Source: Onthophagus taurus
Taxonomy: Eukaryota; Arthropoda; Insecta; Coleoptera; Scarabaeidae
Direction of reading: 5' to 3'
Assembly (NCBI RefSeq): GCF_036711975.1
Contig: NC_091976.1
Coordinates: forward strand, 10,726,001 to 10,790,000
Length of the DNA: 64,000 nucleotides
The position numbers and the translations under genes were made by a program. Position 1 is the stretch's first letter. Each line of letters starts with the position of its first letter. This document shows positions 39,475 to 48,021 of the stretch, in pieces. The notes beneath the pieces were generated by a model, which saw nothing but the letters and a program-made list of their open reading frames with translations, had not been told where the DNA came from and did not search any database.

Positions 39475-39838
39475 ATCAATAGAATAGGATATTGTAATAG
39501 TGTATAAAAATATCATTAAGAGCACGTTTTACTGGAAATAGACTAATTTCAAATTAAATTTAAAGTTTTAAATAATGTAGGTATATTATTTTTAAAATAA
39601 GCTTGTAAGTTAAATATAAAAGATAAGTTAGTTTATTATAATTTACGTATAATATTTTTAAATAAATTTTTTTGTAATATAAGCAATTGTTTGATATTTT
39701 TAAATAATCCAAACGCATTGAGGAATTAATATTAAATAACTCTTTAAAGATATATGTATGGGGGATGGAAATTTGATAAAGAAAACAAATTAAATTCAGG
39801 TCGAGGCATTTTAATCTAAATAAATTAAAAAATAAAAG
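39475..39838. other. AT-rich spacer without a gene (B)
   Basis: Strongly AT-rich, with TTAAATATAAAAGATAAG and TTTTTAAATAA stretches. I see no open frame, RNA gene or clear repeat array. In C part of it (AAGCTTGTAAGTTAAATATA) is duplicated. Confidence 0.6.
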
Positions 39839-40202
39839 TTAATATAAATATAATAACAATTTAAAATGAATAAACTCACTTTCTAATCTATATAATATGG
39901 AGACATACGTCCCCATATCCATAAAATATAAACCAGACCCGAGGGGCGTGAAGCCCCTTGGGCATTTATATCGAGGCACTAGCCTCGATATAAAAATCGA
40001 TAACGGCACCTTCTAAAATTAAAGATACAAATCAATTAAATCAATGAAATTATACCCCGAAGGGAGGCTTACTTTTAAATGGGGAGGCAGAAGCCTCCCC
40101 GCTATCTCCTCCACAATGAGTTTAACTGAAAAAATTTGAATTTTAAACACAAAACTTAAACTAAACTTTAACAATTTAGAGCTCACCTCTCTGATTATAC
40201 AT
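39839..40202 (-). CDS. Three-exon small gene before integrase (B)
   Basis: Minus strand: exon 1 40202-40187 (MYNQR), GTGAGC donor; TTTTTTCAG acceptor to exon 2 40125-40073 (KLIVEEIAGRLLPPHLK), GTAAGC donor; AATTTTAG acceptor to exon 3 40012-39839 (RYKCPRGFTPLG, MGTYVSILYRLE). The phases fit and the model gives about 80 residues. Element C (59629-59309) keeps the same exons, splice sites and most residues, though its end differs by a 2-nt indel. A TATAAA-like GGGTATAAAGTC lies about 50 bp upstream of the ATG. Function unknown. Confidence 0.5.
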
Positions 40203-40214
40203 TGTAAATCAAAA

Positions 40215-40375
40215 TGCGGTAAAACGGTATTGCATAAGACTTTATACCCTTTACAGAGTATACCCTTATCAAGTGTGTGGTTTCCTAAGGAAACAACTTG
40301 GGTGCAACGTTCTTATGCTACAAACCCTTATCAAATGTGGTTTCTTAAGGAAAAAGAAACTCGAGTAAAATTCCA
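40215..40375. repeat. Imperfect palindromic repeats upstream of the three-exon gene (B)
   Basis: CTTATCAAGTGTGTGGTTTCCTAAGGAAAC and CTTATCAAATGTGGTTTCTTAAGGAAA are two related units, each with a GGTTTCCTAAGGAAAC-like inverted repeat. Both are conserved in C at 59690-59790. They may be promoter elements; no factor is recognised. Confidence 0.4.
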
Positions 40376-40440
40376 TAGAATAGACGTTTAAAAAATTAAA
40401 TTTTATTTTAAAAAATAATTCACATCGATATAAAAAATTT

Positions 40441-41379
40441 TTATGATATATCTTTATTTGATATCCAAGAATTATGGGATGAATCGAATCCTAACCATTT
40501 TACGTACAACTTATCCTTCTTCCTCTTCAACACCTTTTCAACGAGGTAAACGTCGGGTTGAGCGGTCCTTTGAAGTTCGAATTCGTAAAAAGCGCCTTTA
40601 ATCGGCTGGCCACGCACATCCTCCAATAAATATGAAATTGGATTTGTGATATTCACTTTAACGATTTTAAACAATTCGGCGGTCCAGTTGGGCAGATATC
40701 CTTTATCAAACACATGTTTATATTTACTGATACGAACAGCGTCTCCAACTCTAAACTTTCCTCTGCCGGCAATTTTAATATGATTGTACACTGTATCGAG
40801 AAGTTTATTCTCTACCGATTTCGAATTTATTTCAGACGGTTTCATTTTCGTAGTCGAATGTTTCGTACTGTTATATCGAGATGTTATATCCTCCAATAGG
40901 TGCACCCATTTATGATTTCCATATAGACTGAAGAACTTGTAGATTCTTTGTTTAACGGTTCGAATTACACGTTCAGCCATCGACGCTTTCATAACGCTAT
41001 ACGATGAAAAATGATTAATTTTAAAATCCGACATCAACCGTTTAAATTGACTGTTGTAGAACTCTTTGCCCTGATCGGTTTGTTGATTTCGAGGCGCGCG
41101 ACCGTCGTCTGTGAGAATTGAGCGTAGCGCTGCGGTGACGTCCGTAGAATTTTTACTTTTTAAAGGACGCGTCCAAAGAAACTTGGAGAAACAGTCTATA
41201 ACCACTAATACATATTTATATCCGGAATTCAATCTGGCAAACTCAATCATTTCAATTAGATCCGCCTGCCATAGATCATCGATTCCCTTCAGGATGGTTC
41301 TTCGTCTAGCGAAAATACGTCTAGCGGGGCGATGGAGCTCCTCCACAATGACACGTTTCGCATCTGACACCTTCTCCAT
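40441..41379 (-). CDS. Retrovirus-type integrase with chromodomain (B)
   Basis: A 312-residue protein. Catalytic core: D40 in LWQADLIEMIEF, D102 in QTDQGKEF and E136 in KASMAERVIRTVKQ, a DDE triad. A linker with KVGDAV-like GKFRVGDAVRISKY (SH3-like) follows, and a C-terminal chromodomain at about 262-310 (DVYLVEKVLKRKKDKLYVKWLGF, HNSWIS). It lacks a clear N-terminal HHCC finger, so it is somewhat short. It would insert the linear DNA into the host genome, making 6-bp duplications. Intact, and so is the C copy (59869-60807). It is the last gene of the leftward block ATPase-X-fibre-integrase. Confidence 0.95.
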   Translation of the reverse strand: MEKVSDAKRVIVEELHRPARRIFARRRTILKGIDDLWQADLIEMIEFARLNSGYKYVLVVIDCFSKFLWTRPLKSKNSTDVTAALRSILTDDGRAPRNQQTDQGKEFYNSQFKRLMSDFKINHFSSYSVMKASMAERVIRTVKQRIYKFFSLYGNHKWVHLLEDITSRYNSTKHSTTKMKPSEINSKSVENKLLDTVYNHIKIAGRGKFRVGDAVRISKYKHVFDKGYLPNWTAELFKIVKVNITNPISYLLEDVRGQPIKGAFYEFELQRTAQPDVYLVEKVLKRKKDKLYVKWLGFDSSHNSWISNKDIS

Positions 41380-41387
41380 TGTGACAA

Positions 41388-42680
41388 TTAAGGTTTGAGA
41401 CCAACCTTTCTCTCTAATATATCAAGTCGGGAAAATATAGCGGAATCCATGAGGTCAACTCGCGACTTTTGCGCACCGATCGACTGTCGTATATTCGATA
41501 TGAGCGTATCAATCACCGATAGACGATTTGTAATGCGATTTAGATTTAAAGGTATATCGGTGTTTACCGTTTTAATTAGCGATGCGATCTGTCCGGTCTT
41601 AGATGGGTCTAATAAATTCGATACATCTTCGATATTCGATTTGTTAAGCTTTACTTGATTTAATAAATTAGTGAATTCCGTTTTAATTGCGTCCCCCAAC
41701 TTTGTTAATCGATCGGAAAGTTGAGTTAAATCACCAGAGACGTCCTCGTAATTTCGATTAATAACATCTGTGAACTTTGCCGCCGCATCAGTTAATTCGT
41801 TGGAAATTTCGGTAATTTTTACGTCGCTAACATCAATTTTAGCATGCAGATTCTTAATATGGGATACCCAATGCGATTTTAAATTTAAAATCTGATCCTC
41901 GATCGCTTCGATTGAAGGCTTTAAATTTCCAGAAACTTGAAGATCGATATATTTCTTGCTGGCATCGAATTCATCACGTAGGGTTTGAATCTCCGACGTA
42001 ACTTGTTTGGATTTAATTTGCAAATCTTCAACACCCGATTTTAAATTTAAAATCTGATCCTCGATCGCTTCGATTGAAGGCTTTAAATTTCCAGAAACTT
42101 GAAGATCGATATATTTCTTGCTGGTATCGAATTCATCACGTAGGGTTTGAATCTCCGACGTAACTTGTTGGGATTTAATTTGCAAATCTTCAACACCCGA
42201 TTTTAAATTTAAAATCTGATCCTCGATCGCTTCGATTGAAGGCTTTAAATTTCCGGAAACTTGAAGATCAATATATTTCTTGCTGGCATCAATTTCATCA
42301 CGTAGGGTTTCAATCACCGACGTAACTTGTCTGGATTTATCTCGCAAATCCTCAACCACCGATTTTAAATTGGAATGATAATCCCTACTGGTTCGCAATC
42401 TCTTAATTATTGAATCGAACATACGTTTATACTCCGTATCGTTTGTCTTAAACATCTCATCTACATATACTTTTATAACACAATCGTTTTCTAACGATGG
42501 ACTTTGTACATTACTAAGTTTACGTCCCTGCATATCATAATCCCCAGATGAGGTTAACGGTAATCCAACCGCCCGCTGAGACGTTCCGGCTTCATCAATT
42601 ATTCTACCCCATGAAGATGCGTGCAACGTACGTCCGAATTTATCGATACTGATAATACCACCAACACCGCCTCCAAACAT
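41388..42680 (-). CDS. Coiled-coil fibre-like protein with 54-residue repeats (B)
   Basis: A 430-residue protein. The N-terminus, IISIDKFGRTLHASSW, is followed by SSGDYDMQGRKLSNVQSP and CVIKVYVDEM, reminiscent of the LTNV...DAV-K-YVD motif of phage tail fibres. Then a long coiled coil follows with three 54-residue units (162 bp, at 41874, 42036 and 42198) beginning SGVEDLQIKSQQVTSEIQTL and ending EDQILNLK. The C-terminus is also helical. This suits a trimeric fibre or attachment spike in the virion, but this is inference. Element C has only two units. It lies 8 bp before integrase and 12 bp after X. Confidence 0.65.
   Translation of the reverse strand: MFGGGVGGIISIDKFGRTLHASSWGRIIDEAGTSQRAVGLPLTSSGDYDMQGRKLSNVQSPSLENDCVIKVYVDEMFKTNDTEYKRMFDSIIKRLRTSRDYHSNLKSVVEDLRDKSRQVTSVIETLRDEIDASKKYIDLQVSGNLKPSIEAIEDQILNLKSGVEDLQIKSQQVTSEIQTLRDEFDTSKKYIDLQVSGNLKPSIEAIEDQILNLKSGVEDLQIKSKQVTSEIQTLRDEFDASKKYIDLQVSGNLKPSIEAIEDQILNLKSHWVSHIKNLHAKIDVSDVKITEISNELTDAAAKFTDVINRNYEDVSGDLTQLSDRLTKLGDAIKTEFTNLLNQVKLNKSNIEDVSNLLDPSKTGQIASLIKTVNTDIPLNLNRITNRLSVIDTLISNIRQSIGAQKSRVDLMDSAIFSRLDILERKVGLKP
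41874..42359. repeat. 162-bp tandem repeats inside the fibre gene
   Basis: Three units starting CGATTTTAAATTTAAAATC at 41874, 42036 and 42198. The length is a multiple of three and encodes 54 residues, so unit number changes fibre length without shifting the frame. Element C has two units (61302 and 61463). Confidence 0.9.
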
Positions 42681-42692
42681 GTCCGTAGTAAT

Positions 42693-43712
42693 TTATTTGA
42701 TAACGTTGATTTCTTTAAGCTCCTCCACAATATACGCAATCTCGTTTCTATGCGAATTGTTTCCGGCCGCATACGATGCATGCAACAATCGCAATCGATC
42801 TACCAATTCGTTAACATCATCCCAGTATTTATACTGAATCCGATTGGAATTAACCTCTAGACCTGACCCTGCGGTTTCACCCGCGCTGCTAAATAGCGGT
42901 TTAATTATTTTAATATATTTTTCAGAACGATTACTCGCTATGGGACCGGTATAGTTCTGTTTATGAGCTCCCGTATACGTTAGAATCTCTTTATACTTGC
43001 GAAGATCCTCTTCCGTAAAATTTTTAGGTGTTTTCAATTGTATGAGCTCGTATAAACCTGAGCTGGTTGGAATATTTAATTTACCACCGTCTAGTGATAT
43101 GTGAGCGTCGGTAAATTCAACAGGTTTTGAACCAATCTTCCATCCATCTGTTTTAGAATCGTACCTTATACCCATTCTGAGATCAATTGAATCCCGTTTG
43201 CCGTACATATAATATAAATTTCTAATTCCGACGGGTAGCCTTCCAATAGGTATACGCTCTAATTTTGCATCGGGTTTCGTCAATGTTGACGTTGAAGGGG
43301 ATTTTGATACATCAGCTCCCAAATTTTCAATCATTTGCGAACCCTTGGGAATTACGGGCGGACTTTTAACCTCAAACCTATCAACATCTTCATCACTAAA
43401 CTTTATCTCTTTAATTTCACCCTTAACTGTTTTCTGTTGAGTCTTTCGATGCAATTTTATCGGTACCTTTACGTCATCCAACTTTTTCGATATATCCTTC
43501 AAAGTATCGCTTAACGGTCGGTGGAGTTTAGCTATAAGCGCGTCATCGCGTTCCTGGCCTAGTCTAATCGCCAGGCGTTTACGCTTTATCGCATTCGTGA
43601 TGTTTACTATAGCTCTATCACGTTCGGCGTTTGACCGCTTGCCTACTTTATGTTGTTTACTACTACTACTACTATAAGTGGCCATCGATGATAATGGTGA
43701 TGATGACCTCAC
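42693..43712 (-). CDS. Conserved Polinton protein X (B)
   Basis: A 339-residue protein with a Ser-rich N-terminus, a basic helix (AERDRAIVNITNAIKRKRLA), a variable linker and a conserved C-terminal domain: YYMYGKRDSIDLRMGIRY, DGWKIGSKPVEF, GLYELIQLKTPKNFTEEDL, KYIKIIKPLF and IQYKYWDDVNELVDRLRLLH. Homologues are at 25007-25958 (A3, broken) and 61958-62977 (C, intact). I know similar proteins from insect Polintons but no proven function; its place between ATPase and fibre suggests a virion component. It could start at the internal Met 9 as well. Confidence 0.65.
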   Translation of the reverse strand: MRSSSPLSSMATYSSSSSKQHKVGKRSNAERDRAIVNITNAIKRKRLAIRLGQERDDALIAKLHRPLSDTLKDISKKLDDVKVPIKLHRKTQQKTVKGEIKEIKFSDEDVDRFEVKSPPVIPKGSQMIENLGADVSKSPSTSTLTKPDAKLERIPIGRLPVGIRNLYYMYGKRDSIDLRMGIRYDSKTDGWKIGSKPVEFTDAHISLDGGKLNIPTSSGLYELIQLKTPKNFTEEDLRKYKEILTYTGAHKQNYTGPIASNRSEKYIKIIKPLFSSAGETAGSGLEVNSNRIQYKYWDDVNELVDRLRLLHASYAAGNNSHRNEIAYIVEELKEINVIK

Positions 43713-43743
43713 ACAAACGCATGTAAAATAGCAATGCGTCTTT

Positions 43744-44442
43744 TCAATCTGGGTAGATGTATTTATCCATGCCTATACGATATCTACCATCCTTAATTTC
43801 AAAGTCTTTCATTATAATTAATGGGTTATATTTACCGTCGTTCCAACAGCGTCTACACATCTCTTTAAATTCTTCAAACCTCATATCGGTATTTACATGT
43901 TCGTCGTATACATGTTTCAAATTCACCTCATCCTGCTTGAAAAGCACTAACACGTTAGCGTTATCCCGAATTAGATGTTTAGGTATACGCGTATAGGTCT
44001 GTGTAAGGTAGAAAGAGTCTACGTTTCTATGTCTACCCATAGAAAAATACGCTCGAATTTTATCCTGCTTATCGCACGCCACATCATCGAATATAAAAAT
44101 TGAATTCTCCTTAGCTTCATTCGGATCCACTACGGCGTCATTATCGCTGAATCGATAGAATCCAATTTCCGGAAGTCGATTCAAAACTAAACTTAAAAGT
44201 TCATATTTCGGTTGCCCCAGTGACTTTGAGTAAATGTAGATATTTTCGAATGTCAGACCATTTTCATCAAATATTAGATTCAAAATTAAATTTGTCTTCC
44301 CACAGCCAGAAGGTCCGCAGACAATTGCGCGTAAACTGTTGGGTATTAAATCGCTATGTCTACGCTTCGTCTCTGTTGCTGATACCAGTCGATCGAGATC
44401 AGTCAATGGCATAGTTATAGAAGGGTGTTTCACTACACGCAT
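43744..44442 (-). CDS. FtsK/HerA-type genome packaging ATPase (B)
   Basis: Start chosen at 44442 (MRVVKHPSITM), matching A3; the frame is open to 44484, but that would place the start inside the opposite gene's TATA region. About 232 residues. Walker A GPSGCGKTN, Walker B SIFIFDDVACD, LTQTYTRIPKHLIRDNANV. It would package DNA into the capsid. It is divergently transcribed from the PLA2/core gene, 87 bp apart. Intact here; truncated in C. Confidence 0.93.
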   Translation of the reverse strand: MRVVKHPSITMPLTDLDRLVSATETKRRHSDLIPNSLRAIVCGPSGCGKTNLILNLIFDENGLTFENIYIYSKSLGQPKYELLSLVLNRLPEIGFYRFSDNDAVVDPNEAKENSIFIFDDVACDKQDKIRAYFSMGRHRNVDSFYLTQTYTRIPKHLIRDNANVLVLFKQDEVNLKHVYDEHVNTDMRFEEFKEMCRRCWNDGKYNPLIIMKDFEIKDGRYRIGMDKYIYPD

Positions 44443-44483
44443 GTTGTCAAAAATTGACTGAGACTCTAACGTACCTGCACGCA

Positions 44484-44492
44484 TATATAAAG
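44484..44492 (+). promoter_or_regulatory. TATA box for the capsid gene block (B)
   Basis: TATATAAAG lies 38 bp before the PLA2/core ATG at 44530 and faces rightward. It could drive a single transcript for the core, protease, penton, basic protein and hexon genes, which are packed with almost no spacing. Confidence 0.5.
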
Positions 44493-44529
44493 GTCCCGGT
44501 TATGTTTGAAATCGCATCACTTGAGAGTA

Positions 44530-45408
44530 ATGCTCGCTCAAGGTAACACATCAACAGTAGCTTCAATTCGAGGTGGAGGAATTTTAAATTCAATTATCAA
44601 CAAACTCCCCGTAGAGTTACACATTCCTGGATATTAATTTTGCGGGCCCCGAACAAAGTTGGATAAACGCTTGGCACGAGGTGAAAAAGGCATAAATCCG
44701 CTAGATCGCGCCTGTAGAGAACACGATATAGCCTATAGGGATAATAAAACATTAGATCAACGTCACGAGGCCGATAGGCGTTTAGAGGATACTGCTTGGG
44801 ACATGGTGAAGGCGAAAGACTCATCACTTGGTGAAAAGACTGCGGCGTGGTTAGTTACAAACGCTATGAAAGCGAAACGTAAATTAGGCATGGGGCATAA
44901 GCGTAAAGGTGGTGGTAAAAGCCGGCGAAAACGTCGAGGTGCATCATTGAAGTCGAAAAGTGGTGGTAAACAGGTGACCTTTCAAAAGGGGATAGTTAAG
45001 CGTATAGCAAATGATTTACCGAAAAACACCGATAGTTTACGAGAAGCGGCGCGATTGGCGTTGAAAGGTGCTCGCATAGCCGTAAAGTCTGTAGGCGGAA
45101 AGCGAAAAGTTAAAATTCCACGAACAATCCCAATTCCAGTTAAACGAGGAGGAATATTACCACTTTTACCTGCGATATTCGCCGTACTGTCAGCTCTCAG
45201 CGCACTATCCGGAGGCGCGGCCGGAGTCTATAGAGCAGTAAAGAAAACTCAAGAGGCAAAGGATAAAATGAAAGAAGCTGAGCGGCACAATAAAGCAATG
45301 GAGGACATTGCGATCGGAAAGACGGGGAGTGGTATTTACATTAAAAGGTATAAAAAGGGATTGGGTATATATTTAACGAAGAAGAAGAAGACTCAAAAAA
45401 ACTTTTAA
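44530..45408 (+). pseudogene. Phospholipase A2 / core protein with a premature stop (B)
   Basis: From ATG 44530 the frame reads a GGGILNSIINKLPVELHIPG segment, then a TAA at 44635-44637, then continues in frame to 45406. After the stop comes a parvovirus-type PLA2 domain: GPRTKLDKRLARGEKGINPLD (Ca-binding-loop-like, with R where Gly is usual) and CREHDIAY (catalytic His-Asp). A basic region follows, then the hydrophobic GGILPLLPAIFAVLSALSAL segment and C-terminal GIYIKRYKKGLGIYLTKKKK, as in the core/pVI-like proteins of adintoviruses. PLA2 in virions helps endosomal escape in parvoviruses. The last codons contain the slippery site A_AAA_AAC. Confidence 0.8.
45396..45402 (+). promoter_or_regulatory. 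Slippery heptamer for -1 frameshifting into the protease
   Basis: In the PLA2/core frame the codons CAA AAA AAC TTT TAA contain A_AAA_AAC, a canonical -1 slippery heptamer, two codons before the stop. The protease frame is exactly the -1 frame, is open from here, and has no ATG until 45495, inside the protease domain. I see no strong stem or pseudoknot in the next 60 nt by eye. In A3 the same spot reads A_AAA_AAT. Confidence 0.5.
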
Positions 45409-45784
45409 GGCTGCTACCCAAGAGACCTCTAACCAACTTTGATATACTACGTTACGCTAAATCTCTAAATATCCCAAAATTCCGCGGTGTCTATATGCGA
45501 AACGCATTACCAAAAGGGGGCCCTAAAACGGATGAAGCGGCGGTGGTGAATTTAGATGTACAAAGCGGAGATGGAACGCATTGGGTAGCCTATAGAAAAT
45601 AGGTAATAGAGTGTTCTATTTTGATAGTTATGGGGATCTCAAACCCCCCAAAGAACTTTTAAAGTACTTTAAAGACACTCAAATTATATACAACCACGAT
45701 AATTATCAAAAGGACAATCAGTACAATTGCGGGCATTTATGTATAAAATTCCTACTTCAAACAGGAAACGGGTCATATGTATAA
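45402..45784 (+). pseudogene. Adenain-like cysteine protease, frameshifted (B)
   Basis: The -1 frame after the slippery site reads FDILRYAKSLNIPKFRGVYM and then GDGTHWVAY (catalytic His) before a one-base deletion makes TAG at 45600-45602. Another frame then gives VFYFDSYG (Asp) and NCGHLCIKFLL (Cys) to TAA at 45782-45784. The copy in C (63353-63670) is open through all three. This is the maturation protease of Polintons and adenoviruses. The stop is 2 nt from the penton ATG. Confidence 0.88.
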
Positions 45785-45786
45785 CG

Positions 45787-46563
45787 ATGTCGCAGACGTT
45801 CACACTGGTTGGTACGAAGAGCGAAATTTCTGAGGAATACTTTCCACCTATGCAATTGGATCCCAACTTTAACTATTCATTGGGACTGATTGGTCTGTAC
45901 ACATATAACAGCATACCCAACATTGAAGAGGGAGTTAACGATAAATTCCACTTTACAATAGTAAATCCCATCAATAAACAGCAGCAACAGCAGGGGCCTA
46001 AGAATACTTCAAAAGAGGTAATCGGAATTCCTACGGGCGTATACGAAATTTCAGATATTGAAAAATATTTGCAAAAGGAGATTCTACGGTTGGTCGGATT
46101 GGATAAGATAGATAGACCTGAGGCCCTATTGTCCCTCAAGGCTAATAACAATACGTTACAGTGCGAGATTAGCAGCGACTACTTGGAGATTGATTTCGCA
46201 GAATCCGATTCGATTGCTTCGATTTTAGGATTCTCCCAACGTACACTGAAACCCGAACAATTACACAGATCCGATTTCCCTGTAAATATAATACGCGTGA
46301 CGTCCGTTCGCGTGGAGTGTAATATAATTTCCGGATCATATTACAACAATAAGCAGTCACATACGCTATTCGAATTTGCACCGGCGGTAGATCCTGGCTT
46401 CAGTATAAATATAGAGCCTAGGAACCCAATATATTTCGCAGTCGACACCGATCGACCGATAACGAACATTACCATTAGACTCCTGGATCAGCGCGGTAGA
46501 TTGGTAAACTTTAGAGGAGAAGAAATCGTAATTAGGTTAGAGCTGAAACGTGTTGCATTATAA
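45787..46563 (+). CDS. Penton-like minor capsid protein (B)
   Basis: Start at ATG 45787 (MSQTFTLVGTKSEISEEYFPP), shared with C at 63673; the upstream in-frame extension is protease sequence. 258 residues. Diagnostic parts: IPTGVYEISDIEKYLQKEIL, VNIIRVTSVRVECNIISGSYY, FAPAVDPGFSINIEPRNPIY and IRLLDQRGRLVNFRGEEI. Single-jelly-roll penton proteins of Polintons form capsid vertices. It ends TAATG, overlapping the basic-protein gene. Intact. Confidence 0.82.
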   Translation: MSQTFTLVGTKSEISEEYFPPMQLDPNFNYSLGLIGLYTYNSIPNIEEGVNDKFHFTIVNPINKQQQQQGPKNTSKEVIGIPTGVYEISDIEKYLQKEILRLVGLDKIDRPEALLSLKANNNTLQCEISSDYLEIDFAESDSIASILGFSQRTLKPEQLHRSDFPVNIIRVTSVRVECNIISGSYYNNKQSHTLFEFAPAVDPGFSINIEPRNPIYFAVDTDRPITNITIRLLDQRGRLVNFRGEEIVIRLELKRVAL

Positions 46564-46766
46564 TGGGATTTATGTTTGAAACGCCTGGTGGTGGAACCTA
46601 TCGCCCACCACCATCACAACCTACCTTGAAAAAGGGTAAAGGGTATAAATGTAAACGTAAGAGAACGTCTAGATCAGTCTGCAGAAAGACTTCGTTGCGA
46701 CCTGACAACGTTCGTTTCCTTCAAGATTTGGGGTACCATGTCAACAAAAAAATTAAACATTTATAG
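46563..46766 (+). CDS. Small basic protein before hexon (B)
   Basis: 67 residues, MGFMFETPGGGTYRPPP then KGYKCKRKRTSRSVCRKTS and the conserved LRPDNVRFLQDLGYHVNKKIK. Homologous to A3 28217-28435. It is strongly basic, probably a DNA-binding core or packaging peptide. Translation may be coupled to penton through TAATG. Its last codons (KIKHL) fall in the palindromic insertion, so the C-terminus is shorter than in A3. Confidence 0.65.
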   Translation: MGFMFETPGGGTYRPPPSQPTLKKGKGYKCKRKRTSRSVCRKTSLRPDNVRFLQDLGYHVNKKIKHL

Positions 46767-47989
46767 AGGATCTCTATAAATGTTTAATCGTGGATAATTC
46801 CATCGCTAGGGAAGAGGTGCACAGTTACCATCCTTCAACAAATTCGTTTCAAAACAACGATGTGTTCACCATTGAACTGAACCAAGAAGATGTTTTATTT
46901 TCCTTTTTCGAGAGTTATATACGAATTGAGGGTAACTATGTTAAAAAATTGACGGATCCTGCAGATAGCGTAAGTTTAACGCACAATTTGTCGGCATTTC
47001 TATTTGAGTACATCGCATTCGAACATAATGGCGTTGAAATAGAACGGGTTCGTGAACCAGGGTTCACATCGCTAATTAGAACCCTTCTACACCATAACGA
47101 TGTGGAATGTAAATCATTGGAAATTGCCGGGTTAAAATGGCCTCCTGAAGGCGCCTTACCCACGGTGGACAGCGCAAACGATAACTTTGTATTTCAAATC
47201 CCACTTGTGCACATTTTTGGATTATTTAGAGACTACAATCAGGTTATGAGAGGTCGTTTCAAGTTTAGGTTTGTCAGAAGCCGCACAGATTCAAACTGTT
47301 TTAAATCTATATCGACTAAAGCCGACCCCAGCACTGCAGAGTTTACCATAAAGACAGTGTCATTACTGGCGAAGCATGTTTATCCCAGTCCATCGATAAA
47401 GATTAAACTTTTGGATGGGCTAATTAAAAATTCGAATATAGCCGTACCTTTTCGTAAATGGGCGTTTTATGAAGTGCCATCTATGAGACGGGGGAATAAA
47501 GAGATTTGGCCTGTTACATCAACTACAAACAGGGGTAGACCGCAATATGTCATAGTGGCATTCCAAACCAATCGAAAGGATCAGCCGAAATCTGATTGTA
47601 CGCTGTTTGACCATTTGAACATTATAGATCTTAAAGTCTATTTAAATTCATATTCCTACCCATTCGAGTCTATGAATTTGGATTTTACGAAGGAAAACTA
47701 CGTTGAACTATATAAAATGTATACGGAATTTCAATCATACATTTGGGAATCTAACCGAAAACAACCGATAATGGATTTCAACAGTTTCACGAAAAGACCT
47801 CTATTCGTAATTGATACCACAAAGAATAATGATGAGGAGGCAGCGCCATCTGCATCATGTGAAGTGCGGCTTGAAATTCAGAGTGATAAAGATTTTCCCG
47901 CCAACACGAAGGCATACTGTATCCTAATACAGGAATCTATGTATACCTATAAGCCGCTGAGTGGGGAGGTCTCAATCGTTATTAATTGA
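46738..47989 (+). pseudogene. Hexon-like major capsid protein with disrupted start (B)
   Basis: ATG 46738 begins MSTKKLNIYRG as in A3, but a palindromic insertion (46752-46788) causes a stop after about 13 codons. The remaining frame, open from 46790, has no ATG near its start and contains all conserved hexon blocks (IELNQEDVLFSFFESYIRIEG, FEYIAFEHNGVEIE, FRFVRSRTDSNC, FRKWAFYEVPSMRRGNKEIW, AYCILIQESMYTYKPLSG). Only the first codons are affected. Size and position match the A3 hexon. Confidence 0.78.
46752..46788. repeat. 37-bp palindromic insertion at the hexon start
   Basis: ATTAAACATTTATAGAG, GAT spacer, CTCTATAAATGTTTAAT: 17-bp perfect inverted arms. The A3 hexon lacks the second arm, so this looks like a fold-back templated duplication during replication or repair. 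Confidence 0.85.
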
Positions 47990-48021
47990 GTCAATTTCGA
48001 TTGCGCATCATAGTCAGAGTT

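Noticed and set aside
39895..40110. GC-rich inverted stretches (GGGGCGTGAAGCCCC, GGGGAGGCAGAAGCCTCCCC) as terminators or hairpin RNAs
   Set aside because: They fall in predicted exons of the three-exon gene on the minus strand, and their amino-acid coding explains conservation in C better.
40441..41379. Integrase with chromodomain as part of a Ty3/gypsy retrotransposon
   Set aside because: No gag, protease-RT-RNase H or LTR is present; neighbours are Polinton capsid and ATPase genes and the element ends are Polinton TIRs.
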